A stretch of DNA of 64,000 bases from NCBI GenBank assembly GCA_900290245.1, contig OKRB01000081.1:1-64000 (forward strand). Direction: 5' to 3'. The position numbers and the translations under genes are program-made. Position 1 is the stretch's first letter; each line of letters opens with the position of its first letter. The stretch is from Candidatus Sulfuritelmatomonas gaucii. Lineage in GTDB: Bacteria; Acidobacteriota; Terriglobia; Terriglobales; Acidobacteriaceae. The notes under the pieces were generated by a model. It worked only from the letters and a program-made list of their open reading frames with translations, made no database searches and was not told the DNA's origin. This document shows, piece after piece, positions 53,135 to 61,639 of this stretch.

Positions 53135-54568
53135 TTATGGAGCCTTTTCAGAGAGATGCGCGGTAGCGTTCTCGGCAGTCACCGCCGTGACCACAAGGCC
53201 GGGCTCAGGTTCGAGCTCCACTCCACGCATCCAAATAATGCGGCCTCCCACCTCCAAAACCGGCCAAAGCGCGCGTTCTGTGCCCGTAACCCGAAGACGT
53301 TCCAGCACTTCCTTTATTTTGCGCGGCGCGCCCGAGTATCGCAGCTTGACCCGGTCGCCGGCCTTCCAGTTGCGCAACGTAGCCGTCCCGGCACCGGCAG
53401 CCTCGGCCAAAAGCTCGATGTTTAGCCGAAGGCCAAAGGCCGGCGCATCAATTTCTCCCGGAATGGCCGCACTGTACTCGGGAACTGCCGCGGCGGCCGC
53501 TTCCTCCGCGGTACCGGCCGGCCCCACTTCCAGGCGCAACTCGCGGGCGGTTCGCTCTGCGCGCATTCCGTTGGCAAGCGCAAGCTTCTGTCCGGCGCGG
53601 CCACCAAGAGCCAGCGACCGAAGCGCTTCCGTCGCGGCAAAATCGAGCGGGGAGCCACATTGCTCGGCGGCATGGCGCAGCAGCCGCCTTTGCAGCGCCG
53701 GAGCCAGCGCAGTCAGCCGCTTGACCTCGATCGCCAGGCCGGCGGCACCGAAACCTGCGGCACGTCCACCGCCGCGCACCGGCCGCCCGGGCATGAGCAT
53801 CTGCGGCGCCAAGCAGGCAAGTTCAGCCTGCCACCATGCCTCTTCGTCCCGGGCCAGGTTGGCCATCTGGGCCAGATGCCGGCGCAACTTCGGATTCCAG
53901 CCCTCCAGCAGCGGCAGCAGCTGATGACGGATCCGGTTGCGCGTGTGCGTCAGATGGCGATTCGATGTGTCTTCGCGCCAATCCTGCCCAAGTTCACACA
54001 GATAGGCTTCAATCTCAGCGTGGGTCGTGGCCAGCAGCGGGCGCAGGATCGGCCCCTCGGGAAAATTGAGAACCAGAGAGATCCCCGCCAACCCCTCCGT
54101 CCACGCGCCCCGCAGAAACTTGGCAAGCACGGTTTCGGCCTGGTCGTCGAGCGTATGCGCGGTAGCCACCGCATCGATCTCGCCCGATGCCAGCAACTCA
54201 CGAAACCACGCGTACCGCAGCCGCCGGGCCCCTTCCTCGATAGTCTCGCGAGGCTTGCCCCGCTCAGGAACAGCCTTTGCCGAGTCGGCGGTGTCGACGC
54301 GCGCCTCGTGAAAGGCCAGCCCGAGCCTCGCGGCCAGATCGCGGCAGAAATTCAGATCGCCATCTGCCTCCGCTGCTCGCAGCCCGTGGTGCAGGTGCGC
54401 CGCGTGAATCACCAGGCCAAGCTCCCCACTTCGCGCCGCAAGCGCGCGCAGAAGCGCCACTGAGTCCGCGCCTCCCGAAAGACCCACGGCCAGCCGCAAA
54501 CCCGGCTTCAGCAGCGAAGTGTCGAGCGGCAGGCCGGCGTCCGGCTTCGATTTCGGCGGATGGGTCAC
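53135..54568 (-). CDS. tilS: tRNA(Ile)-lysidine synthase
   Basis: 477 residues from GTG 54568. It modifies C34 of the tRNA-Ile CAU anticodon to lysidine. The PP-loop LAVGLSGGADSVALLRALA lies near residue 27, followed by AAHLHHGLR, AVATAHTLDDQAETVLAKFL, WREDTSNRHLTHTRNRIRHQ and PLLEGWNP. The C-terminal lysidine domain ends with LRNWKAGDRVKLRYSGAPRK. Length and order are normal. TATCAT precedes the GTG by 6 nt, with no ribosome site. A divergent acetyltransferase starts 112 bp away. Confidence 0.97.
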   Translation of the reverse strand: MTHPPKSKPDAGLPLDTSLLKPGLRLAVGLSGGADSVALLRALAARSGELGLVIHAAHLHHGLRAAEADGDLNFCRDLAARLGLAFHEARVDTADSAKAVPERGKPRETIEEGARRLRYAWFRELLASGEIDAVATAHTLDDQAETVLAKFLRGAWTEGLAGISLVLNFPEGPILRPLLATTHAEIEAYLCELGQDWREDTSNRHLTHTRNRIRHQLLPLLEGWNPKLRRHLAQMANLARDEEAWWQAELACLAPQMLMPGRPVRGGGRAAGFGAAGLAIEVKRLTALAPALQRRLLRHAAEQCGSPLDFAATEALRSLALGGRAGQKLALANGMRAERTARELRLEVGPAGTAEEAAAAAVPEYSAAIPGEIDAPAFGLRLNIELLAEAAGAGTATLRNWKAGDRVKLRYSGAPRKIKEVLERLRVTGTERALWPVLEVGGRIIWMRGVELEPEPGLVVTAVTAENATAHLSEKAP

Positions 54569-54580
54569 GACAGGATGATA
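54569..54580 (-). promoter_or_regulatory. Putative leaderless -10 element of tilS
   Basis: On the minus strand TATCAT (54580-54575) is followed by CCTGTC and then the GTG start. A transcript beginning 6-7 nt after the hexamer would start at or next to the start codon. No convincing -35 was found. Confidence 0.5.
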
Positions 54581-54597
54581 GCGCGGGCGAGCCGCCA

Positions 54598-54627
54598 GCT
54601 TTCAGCTCCCGGCCTTCAGCTTTCCTG
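54598..54627. repeat. AGCTTTCAGCT-type short intergenic repeat
   Basis: AGCTTTCAGCT, then CCCGGCCTTCAGCTTTCCTG, built from CTTTCAGCT/CCTTCAGCT units, lies in the tilS-GNAT divergent promoter region. Its reverse complement resembles the AGCTGAAAGCTGATAGCTGA array at 55247-55281. Confidence 0.6.
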
Positions 54628-54667
54628 ATCGCGAGGCCCCGATCAAGGGCGCGTCGCCGCCATCTCC

Positions 54668-54673
54668 TATACT
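54668..54673 (+). promoter_or_regulatory. Putative leaderless -10 element (TATACT) of the GNAT gene
   Basis: TATACT ends 7 nt before ATG 54681 and no Shine-Dalgarno is present, so the mRNA probably starts at the start codon. Confidence 0.5.
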
Positions 54674-54680
54674 CAAAACC

Positions 54681-55151
54681 ATGTTCACCACCCGCACTGC
54701 CTCAATCGACGATGCGGCGCTCCTCACCGCGCATCGGCACGCAATGTTTGCCTCAATGCCCAACCCGAACATTACGGCGCTTGAAACCATGAGCCGCGCC
54801 TTCGAGCCGTGGGTCAGGGAGAAGCTTGCCAATCGCAGGTATATTGGCTGGATCGCAGAAGAAAACGGCCGCGTCGCCGGCTCTGCCGGCCTGCTGCTTC
54901 TCGATTGGCCGCCGCATCCGCTGCATCCCTCGAGCCACGAGCGCGGCTACGTCCTGAATGTTTTTGTCGACCCCGATTTTCGGAAGCGCGGCCTGGCGCA
55001 CCAACTGTTGGAACACTGCATGGCCGAAGCGCGCCGTAAGGGGATCCGCGTGATCACGCTGCACGCCTCCGACGCCGGCCGTCCCGTGTATGAAGGATAT
55101 GGCTTTCGTGCGACAAGCGAGATGCTATACGCCGAGCCCGCGAAGGAGTGA
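54681..55151 (+). CDS. GNAT family N-acetyltransferase
   Basis: 156 residues. The acetyl-CoA site is VLNVFVDPDFRKRGLAHQLL (R/Q-x-x-G-x-A form), with the later ITLHASDAGRPVYEGYGFRA typical of GNAT enzymes. IGWIAEENGRVAGSAGLLLL is the central sheet. Residues 25-55 (ASMPNPNITALETMSRAFEP) are the variable acceptor region. The target (small molecule or protein) is unknown. Divergent from tilS; a leaderless start is likely. Confidence 0.93.
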   Translation: MFTTRTASIDDAALLTAHRHAMFASMPNPNITALETMSRAFEPWVREKLANRRYIGWIAEENGRVAGSAGLLLLDWPPHPLHPSSHERGYVLNVFVDPDFRKRGLAHQLLEHCMAEARRKGIRVITLHASDAGRPVYEGYGFRATSEMLYAEPAKE

Positions 55152-55246
55152 ACCGAACCCGTTGCTTTGATCGGTCACCTCTAGGCAGCCTCGCGCAAGG
55201 GAAGATTGATTGCGGCGAAACATGCAGAAGAAGCGGGCGAAACTCC

Positions 55247-55281
55247 GATAGCTGAGAGCTGAAAGCTGATAGCTGACGGCT
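55247..55281. repeat. AGCTGA-type heptad repeat array
   Basis: About five degenerate units of the type TAGCTGA / GAGCTGA / AAGCTGA in 35 bp upstream of ispD. The same family appears at 61603-61637 (GCTAGAG) and 62246-62278 (GCTAAAA) in changed form. Confidence 0.75.
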
Positions 55282-55291
55282 CGCGCGGTGC

Positions 55292-55297
55292 TATACT
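55292..55297 (+). promoter_or_regulatory. Putative -10 element (TATACT) of ispD
   Basis: TATACT lies 9 nt before ATG 55307; expected transcription start is 2-3 nt before the codon. The heptad repeat array sits where the -35 would be. Confidence 0.5.
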
Positions 55298-55306
55298 CCA
55301 CGAGTC

Positions 55307-56011
55307 ATGCAAGTCTTTGTCATCCTTCCCGCGGCGGGGTTGGGCACGCGGATGGCCGGCCCTCAACCCAAGCAATTTCTGGCACTCGGCGGCATTCCCA
55401 TCCTGATTCATTCTTTGCGCACTTTTGCAGCAGTGCCGCGAGTCACGTCGATGTATGTGGCCGTGCGCAAGCAGGAGACGGAGCGCGTCGAGTCTCAGAT
55501 CAGCGAGTTCGGCTTTGCCGGGCGCGTGCACGTCGTGGAAGGCGGCGAGAAGCGGCAGGAATCGGTAGCGAACGCCTTGAGCGCGTTGCCCGCACAGCCC
55601 GACGACATCGTGCTGGTGCACGACGCGGTGCGCCCGCTCATTGACGCGGCTACCATCGAGCGCACCATCGACGCGGTGGCGGAGACCGGCGCGGCCATTG
55701 TGGGGATGCCCGCTGTTGATACCATCAAGCAGGTTGAGCGGACGGCCCATGGCGCGCTGGTTACGGCGACCATTCCGCGCGAGTTTGTGGTGCAGGCCCA
55801 GACGCCGCAGGGCTTTCGCTTCGGGCTGTTGCAGCGCGCGTTCGCTGAAGCAACCGCGGACGGGTTTGTGGGCACTGATGAAGCATCGCTCCTCGAGCGC
55901 GCCGGCATTCCTGTAGCCGTGGTGCACGGTTCTCAGGTTAACCTGAAGATTACACAGGCGGGCGACCTGGAACTGGCCGAGTTCTATCTGCAGCAGCGAA
56001 ACAGGCACTAG
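55307..56011 (+). CDS. ispD: 2-C-methyl-D-erythritol 4-phosphate cytidylyltransferase
   Basis: 234 residues, normal length. It joins MEP to CTP in the non-mevalonate isoprenoid pathway. Motifs: the nucleotide-binding VILPAAGLGTRMAGPQPKQF, ESVANALSALPAQPDDIVLV, HDAVRPLIDAATIERTIDAV, TPQGFRFGLLQRAFAEA and GTDEASLLERAG. ispF, a later step of the same pathway, begins 50 bp downstream; the two are probably cotranscribed. Confidence 0.97.
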   Translation: MQVFVILPAAGLGTRMAGPQPKQFLALGGIPILIHSLRTFAAVPRVTSMYVAVRKQETERVESQISEFGFAGRVHVVEGGEKRQESVANALSALPAQPDDIVLVHDAVRPLIDAATIERTIDAVAETGAAIVGMPAVDTIKQVERTAHGALVTATIPREFVVQAQTPQGFRFGLLQRAFAEATADGFVGTDEASLLERAGIPVAVVHGSQVNLKITQAGDLELAEFYLQQRNRH

Positions 56012-56016
56012 AGGGA

Positions 56017-56057
56017 AGTGATCAGGGACCGGCGCCCTGATCACTGACCACTGACCA
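56017..56057. repeat. Hairpin plus TGACCAC repeat between ispD and ispF
   Basis: A perfect 11-bp stem (AGTGATCAGGG paired with CCCTGATCACT, 7-nt loop, 56017-56045) followed by TGACCACTGACCACT. It resembles the 10768-10921 repeats. It replaces any ribosome site of ispF. Confidence 0.8.
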
Positions 56058-56061
56058 CTTT

Positions 56062-56679
56062 ATGGACACACGGATCGGCTTTGGCTATGACTCGCACGAA
56101 TTCAAGGCGGGCGTGCCGCTGCGCATTGGCGGCATGACGCTGGACCACCCCGAGGGCCTCGCCGGCCACTCGGATGGTGACGTGCTGCTGCATGCCATTA
56201 CCGATGCCCTGCTCGGCGCTGTCGCCGCCGGTGACATCGGCAATTTCTTTCCGCCGGGTGATCCGCGCTGGAAAGACGCCGACTCCTCGATCTTCCTGAA
56301 CCTGGCGCTCGAAGAGCTGCAGCACGCAGGCTATCGCATCGTCAACATCGACACCACGCTGATTCTCGCCGCCCCCAAGATTGCGCCCGTTGCCGGCGAA
56401 ATGCGCGCCCGCCTCGCCGACCTGCTCGGCCTCGAAATCGACCAGGTGAGCATCAAAGCCAAGACCCCCGAGGGTCTGAGCCTCGAGCACGTGGCTCAGT
56501 GCCATGCCATCGCCCTGGTGGAACGCGTCCAGGAGCCGGAAGAGCTGAAAAGCATGAGCGAAGTGATCGAAAGCCAGCGCCAGCTTGAGGACGTGGTCGA
56601 CGACCTGCTGAGCTCAGTGCATGGCGTCCCCAAGCGCCGCATCATCCAGCCCGTCTACGACACCGAAGACATCACGTAG
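56062..56679 (+). CDS. ispF: 2-C-methyl-D-erythritol 2,4-cyclodiphosphate synthase with C-terminal extension
   Basis: 205 residues against the usual 155-160. The zinc and substrate sites are intact: IGFGYDSHEFKAG, LAGHSDGDVLLHAITDALLG, DIGNFFPPGDPRWKDADS and VNIDTTLILAAPKIAP. The usual glycine-rich GRGEGIA segment is replaced by PEGLSLEHVAQCHAIALVER, and an acidic helical tail of about 40 residues follows (ESQRQLEDVVDDLLSSVH and on). The enzyme cyclises CDP-ME 2-phosphate. The tail has no known function. It lies 50 bp downstream of ispD. Confidence 0.95.
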   Translation: MDTRIGFGYDSHEFKAGVPLRIGGMTLDHPEGLAGHSDGDVLLHAITDALLGAVAAGDIGNFFPPGDPRWKDADSSIFLNLALEELQHAGYRIVNIDTTLILAAPKIAPVAGEMRARLADLLGLEIDQVSIKAKTPEGLSLEHVAQCHAIALVERVQEPEELKSMSEVIESQRQLEDVVDDLLSSVHGVPKRRIIQPVYDTEDIT

Positions 56680-56777
56680 AAGCAGGGAGCAGGTCCGTGT
56701 GCGGAAGCTGTGATTCGCACTGTTCCGCCCGTGCTACGATGGCCCATCTCAAGAATCAGTGATCAGGAGGAATTTCT

Positions 56778-56996
56778 GTGGGCGACGTGCTTGTGCCATC
56801 CCATCTTCTTTTGCTCTTTTTTGTGGTCCTCCCAATCGCGCTTCTCATCACCATCCCGCCCTACTGGATGATCTTCAAGAAAGCCGGATTTTCTCCATGG
56901 CTGTCGATTCTCGCTCTCGTGCCATTGGTCAAGTGGATTGTCCTTTGGATCGTTGGCTTCTCTGAATGGAAGCCCCCCGCCAACCGCGTCTCCTGA
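56778..56996 (+). CDS. Small two-helix membrane protein (first of a paralogous pair)
   Basis: 72 residues from GTG 56778, with AGGAGG 7 nt upstream. Two membrane helices (LLLLFFVVLPIALLITIP and WLSILALVPLVKWIVLWIVG) flank the motif IFKKAGFSPWL. The next protein carries the same block (ILKKAGFTPWL), so they are paralogues. Such proteins are widespread in Acidobacteria, of unknown function. Confidence 0.8.
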   Translation: MGDVLVPSHLLLLFFVVLPIALLITIPPYWMIFKKAGFSPWLSILALVPLVKWIVLWIVGFSEWKPPANRVS

Positions 56997-57077
56997 GACC
57001 GCCGATTTTCATTGCGGAGTCAGGCGTTTGGCTGTAATTTGGCTCCAACCGTTTATCGCATTCACGGAGTGTTTTCT

Positions 57078-57395
57078 ATGCATGAATTAGCCTTTCTCCT
57101 TCAAAGCGGACCCGATCCCGAAGTCATTCGGAAGATGCTCATGATGATCGTTCCCATCATGCTCGTCTTCTTCCTGGTTGTGATCGCAGTTCTCATGGTC
57201 CCGTGCTGGATCATCCTGAAAAAGGCCGGTTTCACCCCCTGGCTTGCGCTTTTGTGCATCGTTCCCTCACTGGGCACGCTCGTGCTTCTGTATGTACTGG
57301 CCTTCGCCCAGTGGAAAGTGGTGCCGGCGCCTCAAGCGGCATGGCCGCCCATTCCGCCGCCGCCGCCCGCCCCGCAGCTCCCGCCGCAGTCGTGA
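57078..57395 (+). CDS. Small membrane protein (second of a paralogous pair), Pro-rich tail
   Basis: 105 residues from ATG 57078 (GGAG 10 nt upstream). Two helices (MIVPIMLVFFLVVIAVLMVP and WLALLCIVPSLGTLVLLYVL) flank ILKKAGFTPWL; FAQWKVVPAPQAAWPPIPPP forms a Pro-rich end. It shares its core with the gene 80 bp upstream. The unknown function may involve membrane protein interaction via the Pro-rich tail. Confidence 0.8.
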   Translation: MHELAFLLQSGPDPEVIRKMLMMIVPIMLVFFLVVIAVLMVPCWIILKKAGFTPWLALLCIVPSLGTLVLLYVLAFAQWKVVPAPQAAWPPIPPPPPAPQLPPQS

Positions 57396-57458
57396 GACGG
57401 CAAGACCAACGCAGTGGGAGCCGTGCGATAGCATCGTGAAGAGAAAGTAAACCTCGCG

Positions 57459-58934
57459 ATGCCTGATCCTGCTCCCTCCTCGTCCCGCGCTCTCCGGGTC
57501 CGTTTCGCACCGTCGCCCACAGGCTTTCTGCATGTGGGCAGCGCCCGCACATTCATCTTCAATTGGCTCTGTGCCCGCCATAACCACGGGACGATGATTC
57601 TGCGCCTCGACGACACCGATGTGGAGCGCAACACCGAGGCCAGTGTGCAGTCCATCTTCGAAGGGTTGCGCTGGCTGGGTCTCGACTGGGACGAAGAGTA
57701 CAGGCAATCCGAGCGCCTCGAACTTCACCGGGAGGCAGCCTTCCAAATCCAGAAAAAAAACTTTGCCTATCGTGATTTCACGCCGGCGCATACGGGCGAC
57801 AGCGAGCAGTCGAATGCGCAGGGCGCATGGCTCTTCAATCCGGGAATGCGCGAGCTGAGACGCGAAGAAAGCGACCGGCGCGCCGCTGCCGGCGAGCCGT
57901 TTGCCCTCCGTTATCGCGTTCCTCGCGGCGAAGGCCGCGTCCTCCGCTTCACCGACGGCGTCTACGGCCCGCAATCCAAGCTCGCCGACGAAGTCGAAGA
58001 CTTCGCCCTCCTTCGTAGCGACGGCATGCCGACGTATCATCTAGCGTCCTGCGTCGACGATGCCGACCTGCGCATCAGCCACATCATCCGTGGCCAGGAT
58101 CACCTCACCAACAGCTTCAAGCATCTGCTCATCTTCGAGGGCCTGGGTGTCGATCCCCCACAGTTCGCGCATCTTCCCTTGCTTGTCGCTCCCGACGGCA
58201 CCAAGCTCTCCAAGCGCCGCCATGGCCCGGTCGTCAGCGTCACCACCTATCGCGATGCCGGTTTCCTGCCGCAGGCCTTCGTCAATTTTCTCTGTCTGCT
58301 TGGCTGGTCGCCGAAAAACGACCGCGAGTTCATGACGCTCGACGAGCTCACAGGCGCCTTCACCTTCGAAGGCGTTAACCGCGCTAACGCCGTCGTCAAT
58401 TTCACAGATACTGACCCCTTCGACCCCAAGGCCGTCTGGCTCAACGCCGAGCACATCCGCGCTCTCCGCGTCGACGATCTCAGCCGCCTTGTCCAGCCCA
58501 TCTTCGAGCAGGCCGGTTTCCATCCCTCGCCGGAAAAACTTCACGCCGTCACGCCGCTCATTCGCGAGCGCATCAAGCTCCTGTGCGATGCCGTCTCAGC
58601 CGCCGACTTTTTCTTCGTCGATCAGCTCGTACCCTACGATCCCGCCGAGCTGATCCCGCAAAAAGGCGATGCCGCGCTCGCACTCCGCGTTCTTCAAACT
58701 GCGGAGCAGGTCCTAGCCACAACCCCGTTCGATCACGATTCGCTCGACAAAGCCCTGCGCGAAGCCGCCGCCTCGCTCGGCATCAAGGCCGGCCCCATGT
58801 TCCAGCCCATGCGCGTCGCCGTCTGCGGCCGCAAAAATGCGCCGCCGCTCTTTGAAACCTTGGTTGTCCTCGGACGCGAAGTCTGCCTCACCCGCATTCG
58901 CCAGGCCGAAGAACGCCTGCAAACGCTCGCCTGA
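57459..58934 (+). CDS. gltX: Glutamyl-tRNA synthetase
   Basis: 491 residues, class I. The HIGH-type motif is [17 protein letters not shown] and the KMSKS-type motif is [29 protein letters not shown] and [18 protein letters not shown] are standard. The C-terminal helical anticodon domain follows. The length is as expected for a bacterial enzyme. A glutaminyl-tRNA synthetase is encoded 840 bp downstream, so this enzyme may be discriminating (tRNA-Glu only). It starts 63 bp after the small membrane protein gene. Confidence 0.97.
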   Translation: MPDPAPSSSRALRVRFAPSPTGFLHVGSARTFIFNWLCARHNHGTMILRLDDTDVERNTEASVQSIFEGLRWLGLDWDEEYRQSERLELHREAAFQIQKKNFAYRDFTPAHTGDSEQSNAQGAWLFNPGMRELRREESDRRAAAGEPFALRYRVPRGEGRVLRFTDGVYGPQSKLADEVEDFALLRSDGMPTYHLASCVDDADLRISHIIRGQDHLTNSFKHLLIFEGLGVDPPQFAHLPLLVAPDGTKLSKRRHGPVVSVTTYRDAGFLPQAFVNFLCLLGWSPKNDREFMTLDELTGAFTFEGVNRANAVVNFTDTDPFDPKAVWLNAEHIRALRVDDLSRLVQPIFEQAGFHPSPEKLHAVTPLIRERIKLLCDAVSAADFFFVDQLVPYDPAELIPQKGDAALALRVLQTAEQVLATTPFDHDSLDKALREAAASLGIKAGPMFQPMRVAVCGRKNAPPLFETLVVLGREVCLTRIRQAEERLQTLA

Positions 58935-58955
58935 ACACGGCAGTCTCTTAAGTCC

Positions 58956-58961
58956 TATGAT
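58956..58961 (+). promoter_or_regulatory. Putative leaderless -10 element (TATGAT)
   Basis: TATGAT is followed by 6 nt and then ATG 58968 of the ICMT-like methyltransferase gene; no ribosome site of normal spacing is present. Confidence 0.45.
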
Positions 58962-58967
58962 TAGGTC

Positions 58968-59642
58968 ATGAAGAGTCCCGAGGCAAAGATGTGGCTCAGA
59001 GTTGTCGCAACTCTGGTTCTCATGGGATTCGCGCTGTTCCTTGCTGCGGGGACTTTCAATTATTGGCGGGCGTGGATTTTTCTCGGGGTGGTCGCTGTAT
59101 CAAGCGGCCTTCTCACGCTCTCCATGACGAGAAATCCGACGCTTCTTGAAAACAGAAGCAAGGTTGGGCCGGCCGCAGAGAAACGAACCGCCCAAAAGAT
59201 CATCGTGTTAAGCGCGGGGATCCCGGCCATCGCTACGTTCATTGTTCCCGCGCTTGACCGCCGTTTCGGCTGGTCAAACGTTCCCTTTTGGCTCTCCATA
59301 ACGGGCGACGTTTTAATACTGGGCGGCATGTGGATGGTATCCCGCGTCTTCGAAGCGAACCCTTTCGGATCTGCAACCGTCGAGATTGCGAATGATCAAA
59401 AAGTGATTTCGACTGGCCCGTACGCCATGGTGCGGAACCCGATGTATGCAAGCGGGTCAGTGTACCTCATTGGGGTACCCTTGGCGCTTGGTTCCTATTG
59501 GGGGCTGATTGCCGGGATGCTCACAGTCCTTGGCCTCGTCTGGCGGCTCTTCGACGAAGAAAGGTTCCTCGCTCAAGACCTGCCAGGCTATACGGAATAT
59601 TGCGCCAAAGTGCATTGGCACCTGATCCCAGGTATTTTCTAG
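58968..59642 (+). CDS. ICMT/PEMT-like membrane methyltransferase
   Basis: 224 residues with five or six membrane helices. The SAM-binding signature of isoprenylcysteine carboxyl methyltransferase-like proteins is present: STGPYAMVRNPMYASGSVYL and, near the end, RLFDEERFLAQDLPGYTEYC. Bacterial members methylate lipids or unknown small molecules at the membrane. It lies between gltX and glnS on the same strand but with its own likely leaderless start. Confidence 0.9.
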   Translation: MKSPEAKMWLRVVATLVLMGFALFLAAGTFNYWRAWIFLGVVAVSSGLLTLSMTRNPTLLENRSKVGPAAEKRTAQKIIVLSAGIPAIATFIVPALDRRFGWSNVPFWLSITGDVLILGGMWMVSRVFEANPFGSATVEIANDQKVISTGPYAMVRNPMYASGSVYLIGVPLALGSYWGLIAGMLTVLGLVWRLFDEERFLAQDLPGYTEYCAKVHWHLIPGIF

Positions 59643-59771
59643 CGTTTGGATTCTGTTCGGATTTTTGATCGAGCACACAGTCTCATATAAAGGAATCCGT
59701 TTGCTTCGCTCTACAATTTGCGAACACAAAACCGCGGCGGAGCCGCAGCAAGAGAGTTAGGAATCGCACCA

Positions 59772-61484
59772 ATGACGACTGCAAACCCAGAAAGCCCCGC
59801 CACTCCCTCCAACTTCCTCCGCGACGCCGTCGCCGAAGACGTGCGCACCAGAAAATACGGCGACGCCCAAATCCAGACGCGCTTTCCTCCCGAACCCAAC
59901 GGCTATCTCCACATCGGCCACGCCAAGGCCATCTGCATCAACTTCGGCCTCGCCGACGAGTTCGGCGGCAAAACCAACCTGCGCTTCGACGACACCAATC
60001 CCGAGAAAGAAGAGCAGGAGTACGTCGACGCCATCCAGCACGACATTCGCTGGCTCGGCTTCGACTGGGAACGCCTCTGCTTCGCTTCGGACTACTTCCC
60101 TCAGCTTTACGAGTGGGCCCTTCAGCTCATCCGCGCCGGCAATGCCTACGTCGACGACCTTTCCGCCGATGAAATTCGCCAGTACCGCGGCACGCTCACC
60201 GAGCCTGGCAAAGACTCGCCCTATCGCAATCGTGCTGTCGAAGAGAATCTCGACCTCTTTGTCCGCATGAAGAAAGGCGAATTCCCCGACGGCTCTCGCG
60301 TCCTCCGCGCCAAAATCGACATGGCCTCGCCCAACCTCAACATGCGCGATCCGGTCATGTACCGCATCCTTCACGCCACGCATCATCGCACCGGCGACGA
60401 ATGGTGCATCTATCCAATGTACGACTTCGCTCACGGCCAGTCCGACTCCATCGAGCACGTCACCCATTCCATGTGCTCGCTCGAGTTCGCTGACCATCAG
60501 CCGCTCTACAAGTGGTATATCGCCCAGCTCGGCATCTTTCCCTCACAGCAAATTGAATTCGATCGCCTCAGCCTCACCTACACGCTGCTCTCCAAGCGCA
60601 AGCTCCTCCAGCTCGTGCAGGAAAAACGCGTCAATGGCTGGGACGATCCGCGCATGCCAACACTCTCCGGATTCCGCCGCCGCGGCTTCACGCCCGAGGC
60701 CATTCGCGCCTTCGTCAACACCGCCGGCGTCTCGCGCACCAACGGCATCGTCGACATCGAGATGCTCGAGCACTTCCAGCGCGATGACCTCAACCATCGC
60801 GCCGCGCGCGCCATGGCCGTGCTTCATCCGCTCAAGGTCGTCATCGACAACTACCCCGCCGATCAAGTCGAATACGTCGACGTCGCCAACAACCCCGAAG
60901 ATCCCGCGGCCGGCACGCGCCAGGTCCCCTTCTCGCGCGAAATCTATATCGAGCACGACGACTTCCGCGAGGTTCCTCCGCCCAAGTATTACCGCCTCTC
61001 GCCCGGCAAGGAAGTCCGCCTGCGCAACGCGTATTTCATTACCGCGCAATCCGTCGTCAAAGACGCAGCCGGCAACGTAATTGAGGTTCACTGCACGTAC
61101 GATCCGGCCAGCCGCGGCGGCAACTCTCCCGACGGCCGCAAGGTCAAGTCCACCATGCACTGGGTTTCGGCCGCCCACGCCATCGCTGCCGAAATTCGCC
61201 TCTACGACAAGCTCTTTACCAGGCCCGATCCCGGCGAGGTCGAAGAGGGCAAGACTTTCCTCGACAACCTCAACCCCGACTCGCTCGAGATCGTCACCGA
61301 TGCCAAACTCGAACCCTCTCTCGCCGCCTCCAAGCCGGGCGATCGCTTTCAGTTCGAGCGCGTCGGCTACTTCTGCCTTGATCCGGACTCGACCCCCGAT
61401 TCCACGCCGCGCAAACTCGTCTTCAACCGCACCCTCGCGCTCAAAGACACCTGGGCTAGGATCGAGAAGAAGTCCGGAGTGTAG
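59772..61484 (+). CDS. glnS: Glutaminyl-tRNA synthetase
   Basis: 570 residues from ATG 59772; AGGA lies 10 nt upstream and the frame back to 59718 is not coding. Class I signatures: [20 protein letters not shown] and, as the KMSKS equivalent, [11 protein letters not shown]. It also has [20 protein letters not shown] and [20 protein letters not shown], and the two beta-barrel anticodon domains. It charges tRNA-Gln directly. Its presence means the organism need not rely only on the GatCAB transamidation route. It is convergent with the DsbD-like gene. Confidence 0.97.
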   Translation: MTTANPESPATPSNFLRDAVAEDVRTRKYGDAQIQTRFPPEPNGYLHIGHAKAICINFGLADEFGGKTNLRFDDTNPEKEEQEYVDAIQHDIRWLGFDWERLCFASDYFPQLYEWALQLIRAGNAYVDDLSADEIRQYRGTLTEPGKDSPYRNRAVEENLDLFVRMKKGEFPDGSRVLRAKIDMASPNLNMRDPVMYRILHATHHRTGDEWCIYPMYDFAHGQSDSIEHVTHSMCSLEFADHQPLYKWYIAQLGIFPSQQIEFDRLSLTYTLLSKRKLLQLVQEKRVNGWDDPRMPTLSGFRRRGFTPEAIRAFVNTAGVSRTNGIVDIEMLEHFQRDDLNHRAARAMAVLHPLKVVIDNYPADQVEYVDVANNPEDPAAGTRQVPFSREIYIEHDDFREVPPPKYYRLSPGKEVRLRNAYFITAQSVVKDAAGNVIEVHCTYDPASRGGNSPDGRKVKSTMHWVSAAHAIAAEIRLYDKLFTRPDPGEVEEGKTFLDNLNPDSLEIVTDAKLEPSLAASKPGDRFQFERVGYFCLDPDSTPDSTPRKLVFNRTLALKDTWARIEKKSGV

Positions 61485-61485
61485 C

Positions 61486-61637
61486 GCCGGTCTCCAGACC
61501 GGCTGTACGGGCGGCGTCCTCGCCGCCCGCCCGCACGAGCTGTGTTGATTCCCCATGCCCCAAATGCCGGGTGCCCAGGTCCCGATCTTGGGACCTGGGA
61601 CTGCTAGAGGCTAGTGGCTAGCAGCTAGAGGCTGGCT
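61486..61637. repeat. Three hairpins plus GCTAGAG repeat between convergent genes
   Basis: Between glnS (plus) and the DsbD-like gene (minus). Hairpin 1: GCCGGTCT-CC-AGACCGGC (61486-61503). Hairpin 2: GGGCGGCG-TCCT-CGCCGCCC (61509-61528). Hairpin 3: CCCAGGTCCC-GATCTT-GGGACCTGGG (61574-61599). Then CTAGAGGCTAGTGGCTAGCA and further units to 61637. No U-tract follows; they may act as transcript ends or as mobile small repeats. Confidence 0.8.
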
Positions 61638-61639
61638 TT

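Noticed and set aside
60543-61556. Long minus-strand frame opposite glnS
   Set aside because: Shadow frame; glnS is full length and intact on the other strand.
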